Below are positions 17,205 through 26,696 of a DNA stretch of 64,000 nucleotides, piece by piece. This DNA is from an uncultured Pseudomonas sp. (lineage in GTDB: Bacteria > Pseudomonadota > Gammaproteobacteria > Pseudomonadales > Pseudomonadaceae). The position numbers were made by a program, and so were the translations under genes. Position 1 is the first letter of the stretch. The number at the start of each line of letters is the position of its first letter. Location of the stretch: contig NZ_CAJYVE010000042.1 of the NCBI RefSeq assembly GCF_913777995.1, forward strand, positions 1 through 64,000. Direction: 5' to 3'. The notes beneath the pieces were generated by a model, which was not told where the DNA came from, searched no databases, and was given only the letters and a program-made list of their open reading frames with translations.

Positions 17205-18161
17205 ATGCATGATGCCCCCGGTTTGGTCGCCATTCTGGCCTACGACGGCCTGTGTACTTTCGAGTTCGGCATTGCCATCGAGATCTTCGCGCTGCCACGC
17301 CCAGAGTTCGACTTTGCCTGGTATCAACACGCCGTGGTGGCGGCCGACCAGGGTCCCATGCGCGCGCTCGGCGGTTTTGCGGTGACCGCCGACGCTGGCC
17401 ATGAAGCGCTTGAAGCGGCACGCACCATCATCATTCCAGGCTGGCGCAACCGTAACGAGCCTCCTCCCCTGGCATTGCTGGCTGAACTGCGCAAAGCGCA
17501 TGCGCGTGGCGCGCGGCTGCTGTCGATCTGCTCCGGTGTTTTCGTGTTGGCCACCGCCGGGCTGCTCGATGGCAAGCGAGCAACCACTCACTGGCGCTAC
17601 TGTGAAGAACTCGCAGCACGCTTCCCGGCAATAGAAGTGGATGCAGCGGTGCTCTACGTCGACAACGGCCAGATCATCACATCGGCAGGCAGCGCCGCCG
17701 GTATCGACGCCTGTCTGCACCTGGTCGAACGGGACTTCGGTGCACATATCTCCAACACCGTCGCTCGGCGCCTGGTGATGGCGCCACTGCGTGCCGGGGG
17801 ACAGGCGCAGTTCATTCCAGCACCGGTCGCGCCAACACCCCGGCACGACCTGGCGGCGGTACTCGACTGGGCGCGTGAACATCTGAGCGAGCCGCTGACC
17901 ATTCGCGACATGGCAGCAAAAGCCTTGATGAGCGAGCGCACCTTTCTACGCCGCTTCAGCGAAGCGACCGGCATGACGCCCAAAGCCTGGCTGCAACATT
18001 CACGCATGGCCCAGGCTCGCTCGCTGCTCGAAAGCAGCACCCTCAATACCGAGCAGATTGCCGAACGCTGCGGCTTCGCCTCGGTGGAGAGCTTCCGGGT
18101 GGCCTTCCGAAAAACGGTCGGCCTGGCACCGTCGTTCTACCGGGACAGTTTTGGGCGTTGA
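17205..18161 (+). CDS. ftrA: GlxA/FtrA-type AraC-family regulator
   Basis: This 318-residue protein has an N-terminal DJ-1/PfpI-like domain (about residues 8-180, with LLSICSGVFVLATAGLLDGKRATTHW) and a C-terminal AraC DNA-binding domain (about 220-318, with MSERTFLRRFSEATGMTPKAWLQ and IAERCGFASVESFRVAFRK). That is the FtrA layout. I chose the ATG at 17205; a GTG 51 bases upstream is also possible because neither has a strong ribosome-binding site. It is divergent from the rhodanese gene. Confidence 0.85.
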   Translation: MHDAPGLVAILAYDGLCTFEFGIAIEIFALPRPEFDFAWYQHAVVAADQGPMRALGGFAVTADAGHEALEAARTIIIPGWRNRNEPPPLALLAELRKAHARGARLLSICSGVFVLATAGLLDGKRATTHWRYCEELAARFPAIEVDAAVLYVDNGQIITSAGSAAGIDACLHLVERDFGAHISNTVARRLVMAPLRAGGQAQFIPAPVAPTPRHDLAAVLDWAREHLSEPLTIRDMAAKALMSERTFLRRFSEATGMTPKAWLQHSRMAQARSLLESSTLNTEQIAERCGFASVESFRVAFRKTVGLAPSFYRDSFGR

Positions 18162-18289
18162 GGCGGGTGGCCGGGGTGAGCGGGTGAAGATCCTGAAACA
18201 GCTTCGCGAAGCTTGAACATCGACGAGATTGCCGAGAAGCTAGCCCGCGCCATTGTGACCGACCTTTCCAACCTGCAAGAGAGATAAGC
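18162..18289 (+). other. Gap with a protein-like tail, possible gene remnant
   Basis: A plus-strand frame from about 18180 to 18287 reads like a protein C-terminus (LNIDEIAEKLARAIVTDL) and ends just before the CMD-family gene. It has no start codon with a ribosome-binding site and overlaps nothing else. It may be what remains of a deleted gene whose end now abuts the next ribosome-binding site. Confidence 0.3.
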
Positions 18290-18850
18290 ATGGACATCAC
18301 TTCCCGGTTGAGCCCTTTACCGAGCAGCGCCATGACGGATGATCAGCAAAGGGTGCTGGCCGAGATTCTCAAGGGGCCACGGGGCAATCTCGATGGTCCT
18401 TTCCTGGCGTGGATTCACAGCCCGTCGCTGGCCGATCATGCACAGCGGCTGGGTGCATTCTGCCGGTACGGTACCGGGCTCGAACTGCGCTTGAGCGAGT
18501 TGGCGATTCTTACCACGGCAGCCTGGTGGCGTTCGCAAGCCGAGTGGCAAATCCATGAACCTATTGCCAAAGGCGCGGGGCTTTCTGATGCAGTACTGGA
18601 AGCACTCAGGCAGCAGAAGACACCCACGTTCGAGCAGCAGGATGAACAGTGTGTTTATGACATTGGCAAAGCGCTTTACGAAACCCGCCGCGTCCCTGCC
18701 GATCTTTACCAGCAAGGCGTGACCTTGTTCGGTGAACAAGGAATGGTCGAACTGGTCGGCGTATACGGCTACTACACGCTGGTGGCCATGACCCTGAATG
18801 TGTTTGAAGTGCGAAGAGGCTCGGATACAGCACTGCCTTTCGATGAATAG
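18290..18850 (+). CDS. Carboxymuconolactone decarboxylase (CMD/AhpD-like) family protein
   Basis: This 186-residue protein has the CMD core: ELRLSELAILTTAAWWRSQAEWQIHEPIAKGAG, and later LYQQGVTLFGEQGMVELVGVYGYY. It lacks the CxxC pair of AhpD peroxidase partners, so a decarboxylase- or isomerase-like role is more likely than a redox one. The ATG follows an AAGAGAG site. It is on the same strand as ftrA, 128 bases upstream, and might belong to its regulon. Confidence 0.82.
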   Translation: MDITSRLSPLPSSAMTDDQQRVLAEILKGPRGNLDGPFLAWIHSPSLADHAQRLGAFCRYGTGLELRLSELAILTTAAWWRSQAEWQIHEPIAKGAGLSDAVLEALRQQKTPTFEQQDEQCVYDIGKALYETRRVPADLYQQGVTLFGEQGMVELVGVYGYYTLVAMTLNVFEVRRGSDTALPFDE

Positions 18851-18866
18851 TGAAACAGCCTACAGA

Positions 18867-19020
18867 CAATACTGTTCGGTTAAGCGTCACGGGGCTCGGT
18901 GGGGGCGGCTTTGGCCGCGAAAGCGCCAGGAAATTCACTGCATCTGCTGTGAACATGCCGTCGCCTCGCGGCTGAAGCCGCTCCTACCCGGTCTAACTGA
19001 CCAGTATTGCGGCTAAAGCC
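18867..19020. repeat. Composite REP repeat, copy 1 (154 bp)
   Basis: This intergenic 154-bp block aligns without gaps to 59885-60038, with about 20 mismatches by hand count. It contains three palindromic parts: GCGGCTTTGGCCGC, CGCGGCTGAAGCCGC and GCGGCTAAAGCC. The last two are separated by a TCTAACTGACC spacer. It is extragenic and symmetrical in the manner of REP clusters. Confidence 0.8.
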
Positions 19021-19112
19021 GCCCCCACCGATCCAGCGAATACCCAGAATTCCCGTAATGGCTAGCGCTTTCAGCAATCACTTGATACTTGAAGGCCCGG
19101 CGCTTTTCACAG

Positions 19113-19562
19113 TCATTTACTGGCCGGCAAACCGCGCATTTCGTTGAGGAACTTGTCGAAATCACTTTTGACCATCACGTTGAGTGCGACCCAACCGATG
19201 CGCGTTTTATACATCTTGATGGTGACCCCCACAGGCTTGCTGGAGTAATTCACTACGTAATTAAGAATGCTCACACGCTGCCCGAAGCGCTCTTCTTTGT
19301 ACAAATCAGCATCCAAAAAATCTCCCGCGTCCTCGAGCTGCTCTTCAAGCTGCTTGGAGAAGCCATCCAGCATTTCCGTATCTGACTTTTGTTCATTCTT
19401 TGCGGCGCTGAACATGACCTTGAACATTCCTTTGAAGTCTTTCTCTCCGACTTTCTGTATCAGCTTATCGGGAACGCCGCCGTAATCCGGTGCGTCCTGT
19501 GCGTGCGCAAAGCCAGCCACGCTGAGAAACAAGCTAAACAAGGTAAAACGCAGGATACTCAT
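19113..19562 (-). CDS. Small exported hypothetical protein
   Basis: This 149-residue protein has a signal peptide (LFSLFLSVAGFAHA, cleavage near residue 21). The mature part is Lys- and Asp-rich and cysteine-free, and includes KVGEKDFKGMFKVMFSAAKNE and RIGWVALNVMVKSDFDKFLNEM. I do not recognise the family; it is likely periplasmic. The ATG follows an AAGGACG site. Base composition is lower in GC than its neighbours, hinting at acquired or poorly adapted sequence. Confidence 0.65.
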   Translation of the reverse strand: MSILRFTLFSLFLSVAGFAHAQDAPDYGGVPDKLIQKVGEKDFKGMFKVMFSAAKNEQKSDTEMLDGFSKQLEEQLEDAGDFLDADLYKEERFGQRVSILNYVVNYSSKPVGVTIKMYKTRIGWVALNVMVKSDFDKFLNEMRGLPASK

Positions 19563-19812
19563 GAGACGTCCTTGATCGATGCAATGTCTTGAGGGGTGAA
19601 ACGGGAGCCTACAAGGCTTCGGGTCTCCATGAACGGAGACCGCAGCGAGTTATAACTTACATTCCTGGAAAGGTCAGCGTCTGGCCGAAAGCAGTGATCG
19701 ACATCCGCCAACCTCAAAACACCTAGCCGGCACCGTTTAACGACAGAATCATCAGAAGCCTCAAAGGCGACTTTCGTCGCCTGCAGCGCCGCCCAGCGAC
19801 ATACCCTGCCTG

Positions 19813-21471
19813 TTACGCCCTCGCCTGCCCAATCACCGTCGGCTCCATCGCCGTTTCATCCGCCGGCATCGGGTCGAAGCTGTCGGACCGTGCCGCACGC
19901 CACATGCGGGCGTAGAACTCTCCGGCCACATCGCCGCTGAGCAGTTCGCCTGGCTTGAGGAACACGTGCAGCTGGGAGAACAGTTTCACTTCGGTGGCGG
20001 ACATACGCCGCACCAGGTGGCGGGCGGTGAGTTGCGAGGGGTGGCTCAGGCCGGCGGCGGCGAGCATTTCGGCCAGGGCATGCAAGGTGCTGCGGTGGAA
20101 GTTGTAGACGCGGGTGGCCTTGTCTTCGACCACCAGGGCGCGCTGGCGCAGTGGGTCCTGGGTGGCGACGCCGGTCGGACATTTGTTGGTATGGCAAGAC
20201 TGCGACTGGATGCAGCCGATGGCGAACATGAAGCCACGGGCAGCATTACCCCAGTCTGCGCCGATGGCCAGGACACTGGCGATATCGAAAGCGCTGATGA
20301 TCTTGCCACTGGCGCCCAGCTTGATCTTGTCGCGCAGGTTGATGCCCACCAGAGTGTTGTGCACGAACAACAGGCCCTCGCGCATCGGTACACCAAGGTG
20401 GTCGGTGAACTCCACCGGTGCCGCACCGGTGCCACCTTCCGCACCATCGATGACGATGAAGTCAGGCAGTATTCCGGTTTCCAGCATGGCTTTGGCGATG
20501 CCCATGAATTCCCACGGGTGGCCCAGGCACAGCTTGAACCCGACAGGCTTGCCGCCGGACAACTCGCGCAGCTGGGCGATGAAGTGCATCAGTCCCAGCG
20601 GTGTGGAGAAGGCGCTGTGGCTGGAAGGCGAGATGCAGTCTTCGCCCATCGGCACGCCTCGGGTGCTGGCGATTTCCTGGGTGACCTTGTGCTTGGGCAG
20701 GATGCCGCCATGGCCGGGCTTGGCACCCTGGCTGAGCTTGATCTCGATCATCTTCACCTGTGGGTCGCTGGCCTGCCGGGCGAACTTCTGGGCGTCGAAA
20801 TGGCCGTCGTCGGTGCGACAGCCGAAATAGCCGCTACCCAGCTCCCAGACCAGGTCCCCGCCATGCTCCCGGTGGTAAGGGCTGATGCTGCCCTCCCCCG
20901 TGTCGTGGGAGAACTGGCCCAGTTTGGCGCCCCTGTTCAGGGCGCGGATGGCGTTGGCGCTAAGCGAACCGAAGCTCATCGCCGAGATGTTGAACACCGA
21001 AGCCGAGTAGGGTTGCGTGCATTGCGGCCCGCCGATCTCTACCCGAAAGCTGGCCGGGTCCGACAGCGGCGCGGGGCGCATGGAGTGGCTGATGAACTCG
21101 TAGCCGGTCTGGTAGACGTTCATCAAGGTGCCGAACGGCTTGTCCGAAGGCTCGTTCTTGGCCCGGGAATACACTAGGGCGCGCTGGGCTCGGGAAAAGG
21201 GCAAGGCTTCACCGTCGGCTTCCAGCAAGTACTGGCGAATTTCCGGGCGAATGCCTTCGATCAGGTAGCGGATGTTGCCCAGAATGGGGTAGTTGCGGCG
21301 CACGGCATGGCGCGATTGCAGCAGGTCGAAAACACCCAGCAGGCTGAGCAGCCCGAACACCAGGGTCAATGGCCACAGCCATTCATGCTGATGGGCGAAT
21401 GGCAGGGTTGCCAGGGTGAAAAGCACGCAGCCGACGAAGAACGCGTAGCGACTCAGCAGGGACAAGCTCAT
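19813..21471 (-). CDS. FMN-binding glutamate-synthase-like protein with membrane anchor
   Basis: This 552-residue protein has two N-terminal hydrophobic segments (about residues 7-50) and then the glutamate synthase central/FMN domain. Recognisable blocks are NISAMSFGSLSANAI, HDTGEGSISPYH, GGTGAAPVEFTDH and the Fe-S Cys cluster GCIQSQSCHTNKCPTG. It lacks the glutaminase domain of GltB, so it belongs to the stand-alone GltB2-like group of uncertain reaction. The membrane anchor is characteristic of this proteobacterial type. Confidence 0.9.
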   Translation of the reverse strand: MSLSLLSRYAFFVGCVLFTLATLPFAHQHEWLWPLTLVFGLLSLLGVFDLLQSRHAVRRNYPILGNIRYLIEGIRPEIRQYLLEADGEALPFSRAQRALVYSRAKNEPSDKPFGTLMNVYQTGYEFISHSMRPAPLSDPASFRVEIGGPQCTQPYSASVFNISAMSFGSLSANAIRALNRGAKLGQFSHDTGEGSISPYHREHGGDLVWELGSGYFGCRTDDGHFDAQKFARQASDPQVKMIEIKLSQGAKPGHGGILPKHKVTQEIASTRGVPMGEDCISPSSHSAFSTPLGLMHFIAQLRELSGGKPVGFKLCLGHPWEFMGIAKAMLETGILPDFIVIDGAEGGTGAAPVEFTDHLGVPMREGLLFVHNTLVGINLRDKIKLGASGKIISAFDIASVLAIGADWGNAARGFMFAIGCIQSQSCHTNKCPTGVATQDPLRQRALVVEDKATRVYNFHRSTLHALAEMLAAAGLSHPSQLTARHLVRRMSATEVKLFSQLHVFLKPGELLSGDVAGEFYARMWRAARSDSFDPMPADETAMEPTVIGQARA

Positions 21472-21645
21472 GAGATTTCCTTATGGCATGGCACGGTAAG
21501 ATCACCATACCAAGATTCGCCGGGTGTTGATGTGCGGCTGTTTCGATACGGCGAGTCTTGGTCGGTTTTGGGTCTACGTGCAACACCCGTCGGCCAGGCA
21601 TTGGAGCCGCTCCTCAAGGTCCCAGGTCAGATCTCCCAGCTGCTG

Positions 21646-22650
21646 TCACTTCAACTGCAGGCCCTCCAGCAACGCCTTGTGAAAGCGCTCAGGCTCTTCC
21701 ATCTGCGGCGCGTGACCCAGGCCCTGGAACTCGACCAGCTCGGCACCCGGAATGCGCTTGGCGGTGTCCTTGCCCAATTGCGCGTACTGACCGATACGTG
21801 CCTTGACCTCAGGCGGGGCGATGTCGCTGCCAATGGCGGTGGTGTCGCGGTCGCCGATCATCAGCAGGGTCGGCACTTTGAGGTTGGGGAACTCGTAAAA
21901 CACCGGCTGGGTGAAGATCATGTCGTAGATCAACGCCGAATTCCACGCCACGGCCTGCTTGCCGGGGCCGTTGAACAGGCCGGCGAGCATGTTCACCCAC
22001 TGGTCGTACTCGGACTTCCAGCGCCCGTCGTAATAGGTCTTCTGTTCGTACTGGCGGATGCCCTCGGCGCTCACCTTCAGCTCCCGCTGGTACCACTGGT
22101 CAACGCTGCGGTACGGTACGCCTTCGGCTTTCCAGTCCTCCAGGCCGATGGGGTTGACCATCACCAGCTTGTCAGTCTGCTGCGGGTACATCAGGGCGAA
22201 ACGGGTGGCGAGCATGCCGCCGGTGGAATGGCCGACCAGCGACACCTTGTCGACGCCCAGGCTGTCGAGCAGCGCATGGGTGTTGAGCGCCAGTTGCTGG
22301 AAGCTGTACTGGTAATGCGCGGGCTTGCTGGAGGTGCAGAAACCGATCTGGTCCGGGGCAATGACCCGGTAGCCGGCTTCGCTGAGGGTCTTGATGGTCG
22401 CCACCCAGGTGGCGCCGCAGAAGTTCTTGCCGTGCATCAGCACTGCCGTGCGCCCGTTGGCCTTGCCGTTGGGTGCGACGTCCATGTAGCCCATTTCCAG
22501 TTTCTGGTTCTGCGACTCGAAGGCGAACGACTTGAGCGGATAGGGATAGGCAAAGCCCTCCAGACGCTCGCCGTAGCTCGGCGTGGCGGCCTGGGCCAGG
22601 CCCGGCAAGGCGATGGACAATGCCAGGGTGGCGATCTTTGCAACCTGCAT
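21646..22650 (-). CDS. Exported alpha/beta hydrolase
   Basis: This 334-residue protein has a signal peptide (IATLALSIALPGLAQA, cleavage near residue 21) and a full alpha/beta-hydrolase fold: oxyanion region LMHGKNFCGATW, nucleophile elbow GHSTGG, acid in IGDRDTTAIG and His in QGLGHAPQ. The substrate is unknown. The ATG at 22650 follows AAGGAGC; the longer frame to 22764 lacks a signal sequence. It is divergent from a LysR gene that may regulate it. Confidence 0.87.
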   Translation of the reverse strand: MQVAKIATLALSIALPGLAQAATPSYGERLEGFAYPYPLKSFAFESQNQKLEMGYMDVAPNGKANGRTAVLMHGKNFCGATWVATIKTLSEAGYRVIAPDQIGFCTSSKPAHYQYSFQQLALNTHALLDSLGVDKVSLVGHSTGGMLATRFALMYPQQTDKLVMVNPIGLEDWKAEGVPYRSVDQWYQRELKVSAEGIRQYEQKTYYDGRWKSEYDQWVNMLAGLFNGPGKQAVAWNSALIYDMIFTQPVFYEFPNLKVPTLLMIGDRDTTAIGSDIAPPEVKARIGQYAQLGKDTAKRIPGAELVEFQGLGHAPQMEEPERFHKALLEGLQLK

Positions 22651-22899
22651 GCGAATAGCTCCTTTTCCTTGTTGGGGTCGGCGCGAAGCCTCGTGCCAGA
22701 GCGACGGCAGCGCTGAGCCGAGCCAGGCAGCGTACCGAACACAGACCACCGAAGCGCACGACAATTACGCTCGCAAGGTGAAAATGCATTGCAAAAAGTT
22801 TTGGCGGGCGACGGCAACAGGCTGGACGCCGGGTGATGGCACTTTTTAGACTGGCGCCCATCGGCCGGCACCTGGGGGCCGGAATCAAGGAATTTGCCG

Positions 22900-23817
22900 A
22901 TGAATCGTAACGAGCTGCGCAAGGCGGACATCAACCTGATGGTGGTGTTCGAGACCCTGATGCAGGAACGCAACGTCACCCGAGCGGCGGAAAAGCTGTT
23001 TCTCGGCCAGCCGACCATCAGTGCAGCGCTGAACCGGCTGCGCAATCTGCTCGACGATCCACTGTTCGTGCGCGTGGGGCATCGCATGGAACCCACGGCG
23101 CGGGCCCACGAGATTCTCCGCCACCTGACCCCGGCCCTGGACGCGATGTCCACCGCGCTGAGCCTGACCCGCGAGTTCGACCCGGCGGTGAGCACCCTGA
23201 CCTTCCGTATCGGGCTGTCCGACGACGTGGAGTTCAGCCTGCTGCCGGCCATGATGCGCGCCCTGCGCGAGGAGGCGCCGGGTATCGTGCTGGTGGTCAA
23301 GCATGCCGATTACTGGAATATCTCCGACCTGCTGATGTCCGGGGAAATCACCGTGGGCGTGTGCCTGACCCGCGACCTGCCAGCCAACGCCAAGCGCAAG
23401 CGCCTGCGCAACTGCCAGCCACGGGTGGTGCGCGCCGACGCCGCGCAAACGCCGATGACCCTCGACGAATACTGCTCGCGCCCGCACGTGGTGGTGTCCC
23501 ACGTGGCCAGCGTCAGCAGCTTCGCCGATGAATGGCTGGAGGCCATCGGCCGCAAGCGCCAGGTGGTGATGTCGATACCACGCTTCACCTCCCTGCCTGC
23601 GCTGCTGGCCGGCACCGACCTTATCGCCAACCTCTCGGACTACGCCGCCGAGGCCATGAGCCGCATGGGCCTGCTCAAGGACGAACCCCTGCCCTTCGAG
23701 ACGCCCGGGCTGGACCTGTCGATGACCTGGTTGAGCGTGATGGACAGCGACCCGGCCGAGCGTTGGCTGCGCGAGCGGATCGAGGCGTTCATGGGTGAAC
23801 AGCGAGACAAACCCTGA
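22900..23817 (+). CDS. LysR-family transcriptional regulator
   Basis: This 305-residue protein has the LysR winged helix at residues 5-64 (LMVVFETLMQERNVTRAAEKLFLGQPTISAAL) and a substrate-binding C-terminal domain. The ATG at 22900 has AAGGA 8 bases upstream and is preferred over a TTG 6 bases earlier. It is divergent from the exported hydrolase, the usual LysR target arrangement. Confidence 0.88.
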   Translation: MNRNELRKADINLMVVFETLMQERNVTRAAEKLFLGQPTISAALNRLRNLLDDPLFVRVGHRMEPTARAHEILRHLTPALDAMSTALSLTREFDPAVSTLTFRIGLSDDVEFSLLPAMMRALREEAPGIVLVVKHADYWNISDLLMSGEITVGVCLTRDLPANAKRKRLRNCQPRVVRADAAQTPMTLDEYCSRPHVVVSHVASVSSFADEWLEAIGRKRQVVMSIPRFTSLPALLAGTDLIANLSDYAAEAMSRMGLLKDEPLPFETPGLDLSMTWLSVMDSDPAERWLRERIEAFMGEQRDKP

Positions 23818-23904
23818 CGGGAGACAGCGGCCCAGACCGAGCCGCCCGATCCCGGCTTGAGCCGGCCCCACCCGAATGTTGCTGGCCGCACCTTTTGCGC
23901 AGGC

Positions 23905-23937
23905 GAAAAAAACGGGAGCCACCTGGGTGGCTCCCGT
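23905..23937 (-). terminator. Intrinsic terminator of the pst operon
   Basis: Bases 23912-23922 and 23927-23937 form an 11-bp perfect stem (ACGGGAGCCAC / GTGGCTCCCGT). On the minus strand it is followed by a run of seven T's (23911-23905). It lies 25 bases past the pstB stop codon, so the operon ends here with no phoU behind it. Confidence 0.9.
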
Positions 23938-23961
23938 CATGCTCCTGCCAAGTGGCGGCAA

Positions 23962-24740
<779 letters not shown>

Positions 24741-24741
<1 letters not shown>

Positions 24742-25622
24742 CAGGACGCCTTATTGCGCAGAAGAATTAAGCGAGACATCAGGCTCAGCAGCAGTACGAA
24801 CAGCGTCATGACCAGGGCGCCGGCCCAGGCCAGGGCGTGCCAGTCTTCGAACGGGCTCATGGCGTACTGGAAGACCACCACCGGAACGCTGGCGATCGGC
24901 TTGAGCAAGTCGCTGCTCCAGAACTGGTTGCCGAATGCGGTGAACAGCAGCGGCGCGGTTTCACCGGTGATGCGCGCCAGGGCCAGCAGGATGCCGGTGA
25001 CGATACCGGCCTTGGCCGCGCGCAGGACGATCTGCATGGTCAGCTTCCACTGCGGCACACCCAGGGCCAGGGCCGCCTCACGCATGGTGGTGGGCTGCAG
25101 CTGCATCATTTCATCGGTGGTGCGCACCACGACCGGGATCACCAGCAGCGCCAGGGCAATGGCACCGGCGATGGCCGAGAAGCCGATGGTGTGGCCACTT
25201 ACGGCGTTCAGCGGCAGGATCACCACGGTGTAGACGAACAGGCCGAGGACGATGGACGGTGCCGAGAGCAGGATGTCGTTGATGAAGCGCACCGCGTTGC
25301 CCAGCTTGGAGTAGCGGGCGAACTCGGCGAGCCAGACACCGGCCATCAGACCGATCGGGGTGCCGATCAACAGGCCGATCAGCGACATCAGGATGCTGCC
25401 GTAGAAGGCGTTGGCCAGGCCGCCCTGGGCGCCGGGTGGCGGAGTGATGCCGGTGAACAGGTCGAGGTTCAGGGCACTGACACCCTCGACTATGGTGGTC
25501 AGCAGGATCCACACCAGCCACAGCAGGCCGAATGCCGTGGCAGCGCAGCTGAGCACCATGGCGATGTTGTTTTTCAGCGCGCGAACCCGGTACAGGTTGG
25601 CGTTGGCTTTCACGTCGCTCAT
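24741..25622 (-). CDS. pstA: Phosphate ABC transporter permease PstA
   Basis: This 293-residue permease has six membrane segments and the binding-protein-dependent transport signature near [29 protein letters not shown]. It pairs with PstC to form the phosphate channel. The start overlaps the pstC stop by four bases. It is the short E. coli-sized form, rather than the longer PstA found in the main Pseudomonas pst operon. Confidence 0.95.
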
Positions 25623-26614
25623 AGGCCCTCCTTGCGCGACAGGCGGGACAGCATCAGGCGGGCCAGGGCCAGCACGATGAAGGTCACGACGAACAGCAGG
25701 AAGCCCAGGGCGATCAGCGCCGAACGGTGCAGGTCGGTGTAGGACTCGTTGAATTCGTTGGCGATCACCGAGGCGATCGAGCTGCTTGGCATCATCAGCG
25801 ACGGCGAGAACTGGATGGCGTTACCCAGTACGAAGGTCACCGCCATGGTCTCGCCCAAGGCGCGGCCCAGGCCGAGGAAGATACCGCCGACCACCGCCGA
25901 ACGGGTGTACGGCAGGACGATGTCCCAGACCACTTCCCAGGTCGTACCGCCCAGCGCGTAGGCCGACTCCTTGAGGGTCGTCGGTACGGTGCGGAAAACT
26001 TCCTGCATCACCGAGGTGATGAACGGGATGATCATGATCGCCAATACGATACCGGCAGTCAGCATGCCGATACCCAGCGGCGCGCCCTGGAACAGCACAC
26101 CTACGAACGGCAGGCTGCCGAGGTGCTCGGTGATCCATGGCGAAATGTGTGCGGCCATGAACGGGCCGAAGACGAATAGGCCCCACATGCCGTAGATGAT
26201 CGAAGGAATGCCAGCCAGCAGCTCGATGGCCGAGGAAATGGGCATGCGCAACCATGGCGGCGCGACTTCGGTCAGAAAGATGGCGATGCCGAAACTCACC
26301 GGTACGGCGATCAGCAAGGCCAGAAAGGAGGTCACCAGCGTGCCGTAGATAGGCACCAGGGCGCCGAATTTGCCTTCGTTGACGTTCCAGTCGGTGCTGG
26401 TCAGAAAGCCGAAACCGAAGGTTTCGAAGGCCAGTTTTCCACCCCACAGAGTAGATGCCGCGATACAGCCCAGCAGTATCAGCACCAGCATCCCCGAGGC
26501 CTGCAGGACGCGCCGGAACCACACATCGTGACGATGATCCCGTTGGGCGCGCTTTTCGCTGTCGGAATCGGCAGCGCTCAGCTCGGCGGACAGATATTGG
26601 GTGTTTTCAGTCAT
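25619..26614 (-). CDS. pstC: Phosphate ABC transporter permease PstC
   Basis: This 331-residue permease has six membrane segments. The first is MLVLILLGCIAAST near residue 40, and the EAA-type loop is KESAYALGGTTWEVVWDIVLPYTRSAVVGG. It forms the phosphate channel with PstA. It lies 82 bases downstream of pstS. Its length is that of the compact PstC type. Confidence 0.95.
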   Translation of the reverse strand: MTENTQYLSAELSAADSDSEKRAQRDHRHDVWFRRVLQASGMLVLILLGCIAASTLWGGKLAFETFGFGFLTSTDWNVNEGKFGALVPIYGTLVTSFLALLIAVPVSFGIAIFLTEVAPPWLRMPISSAIELLAGIPSIIYGMWGLFVFGPFMAAHISPWITEHLGSLPFVGVLFQGAPLGIGMLTAGIVLAIMIIPFITSVMQEVFRTVPTTLKESAYALGGTTWEVVWDIVLPYTRSAVVGGIFLGLGRALGETMAVTFVLGNAIQFSPSLMMPSSSIASVIANEFNESYTDLHRSALIALGFLLFVVTFIVLALARLMLSRLSRKEGL

Positions 26615-26696
26615 GTTCGATCCACTCGCAAGGGAAAGCCCCCGCCACCGGCCTGCCTGGCTGATGACGGGGGTGAGCTACAGGCTTGAAACGCTG

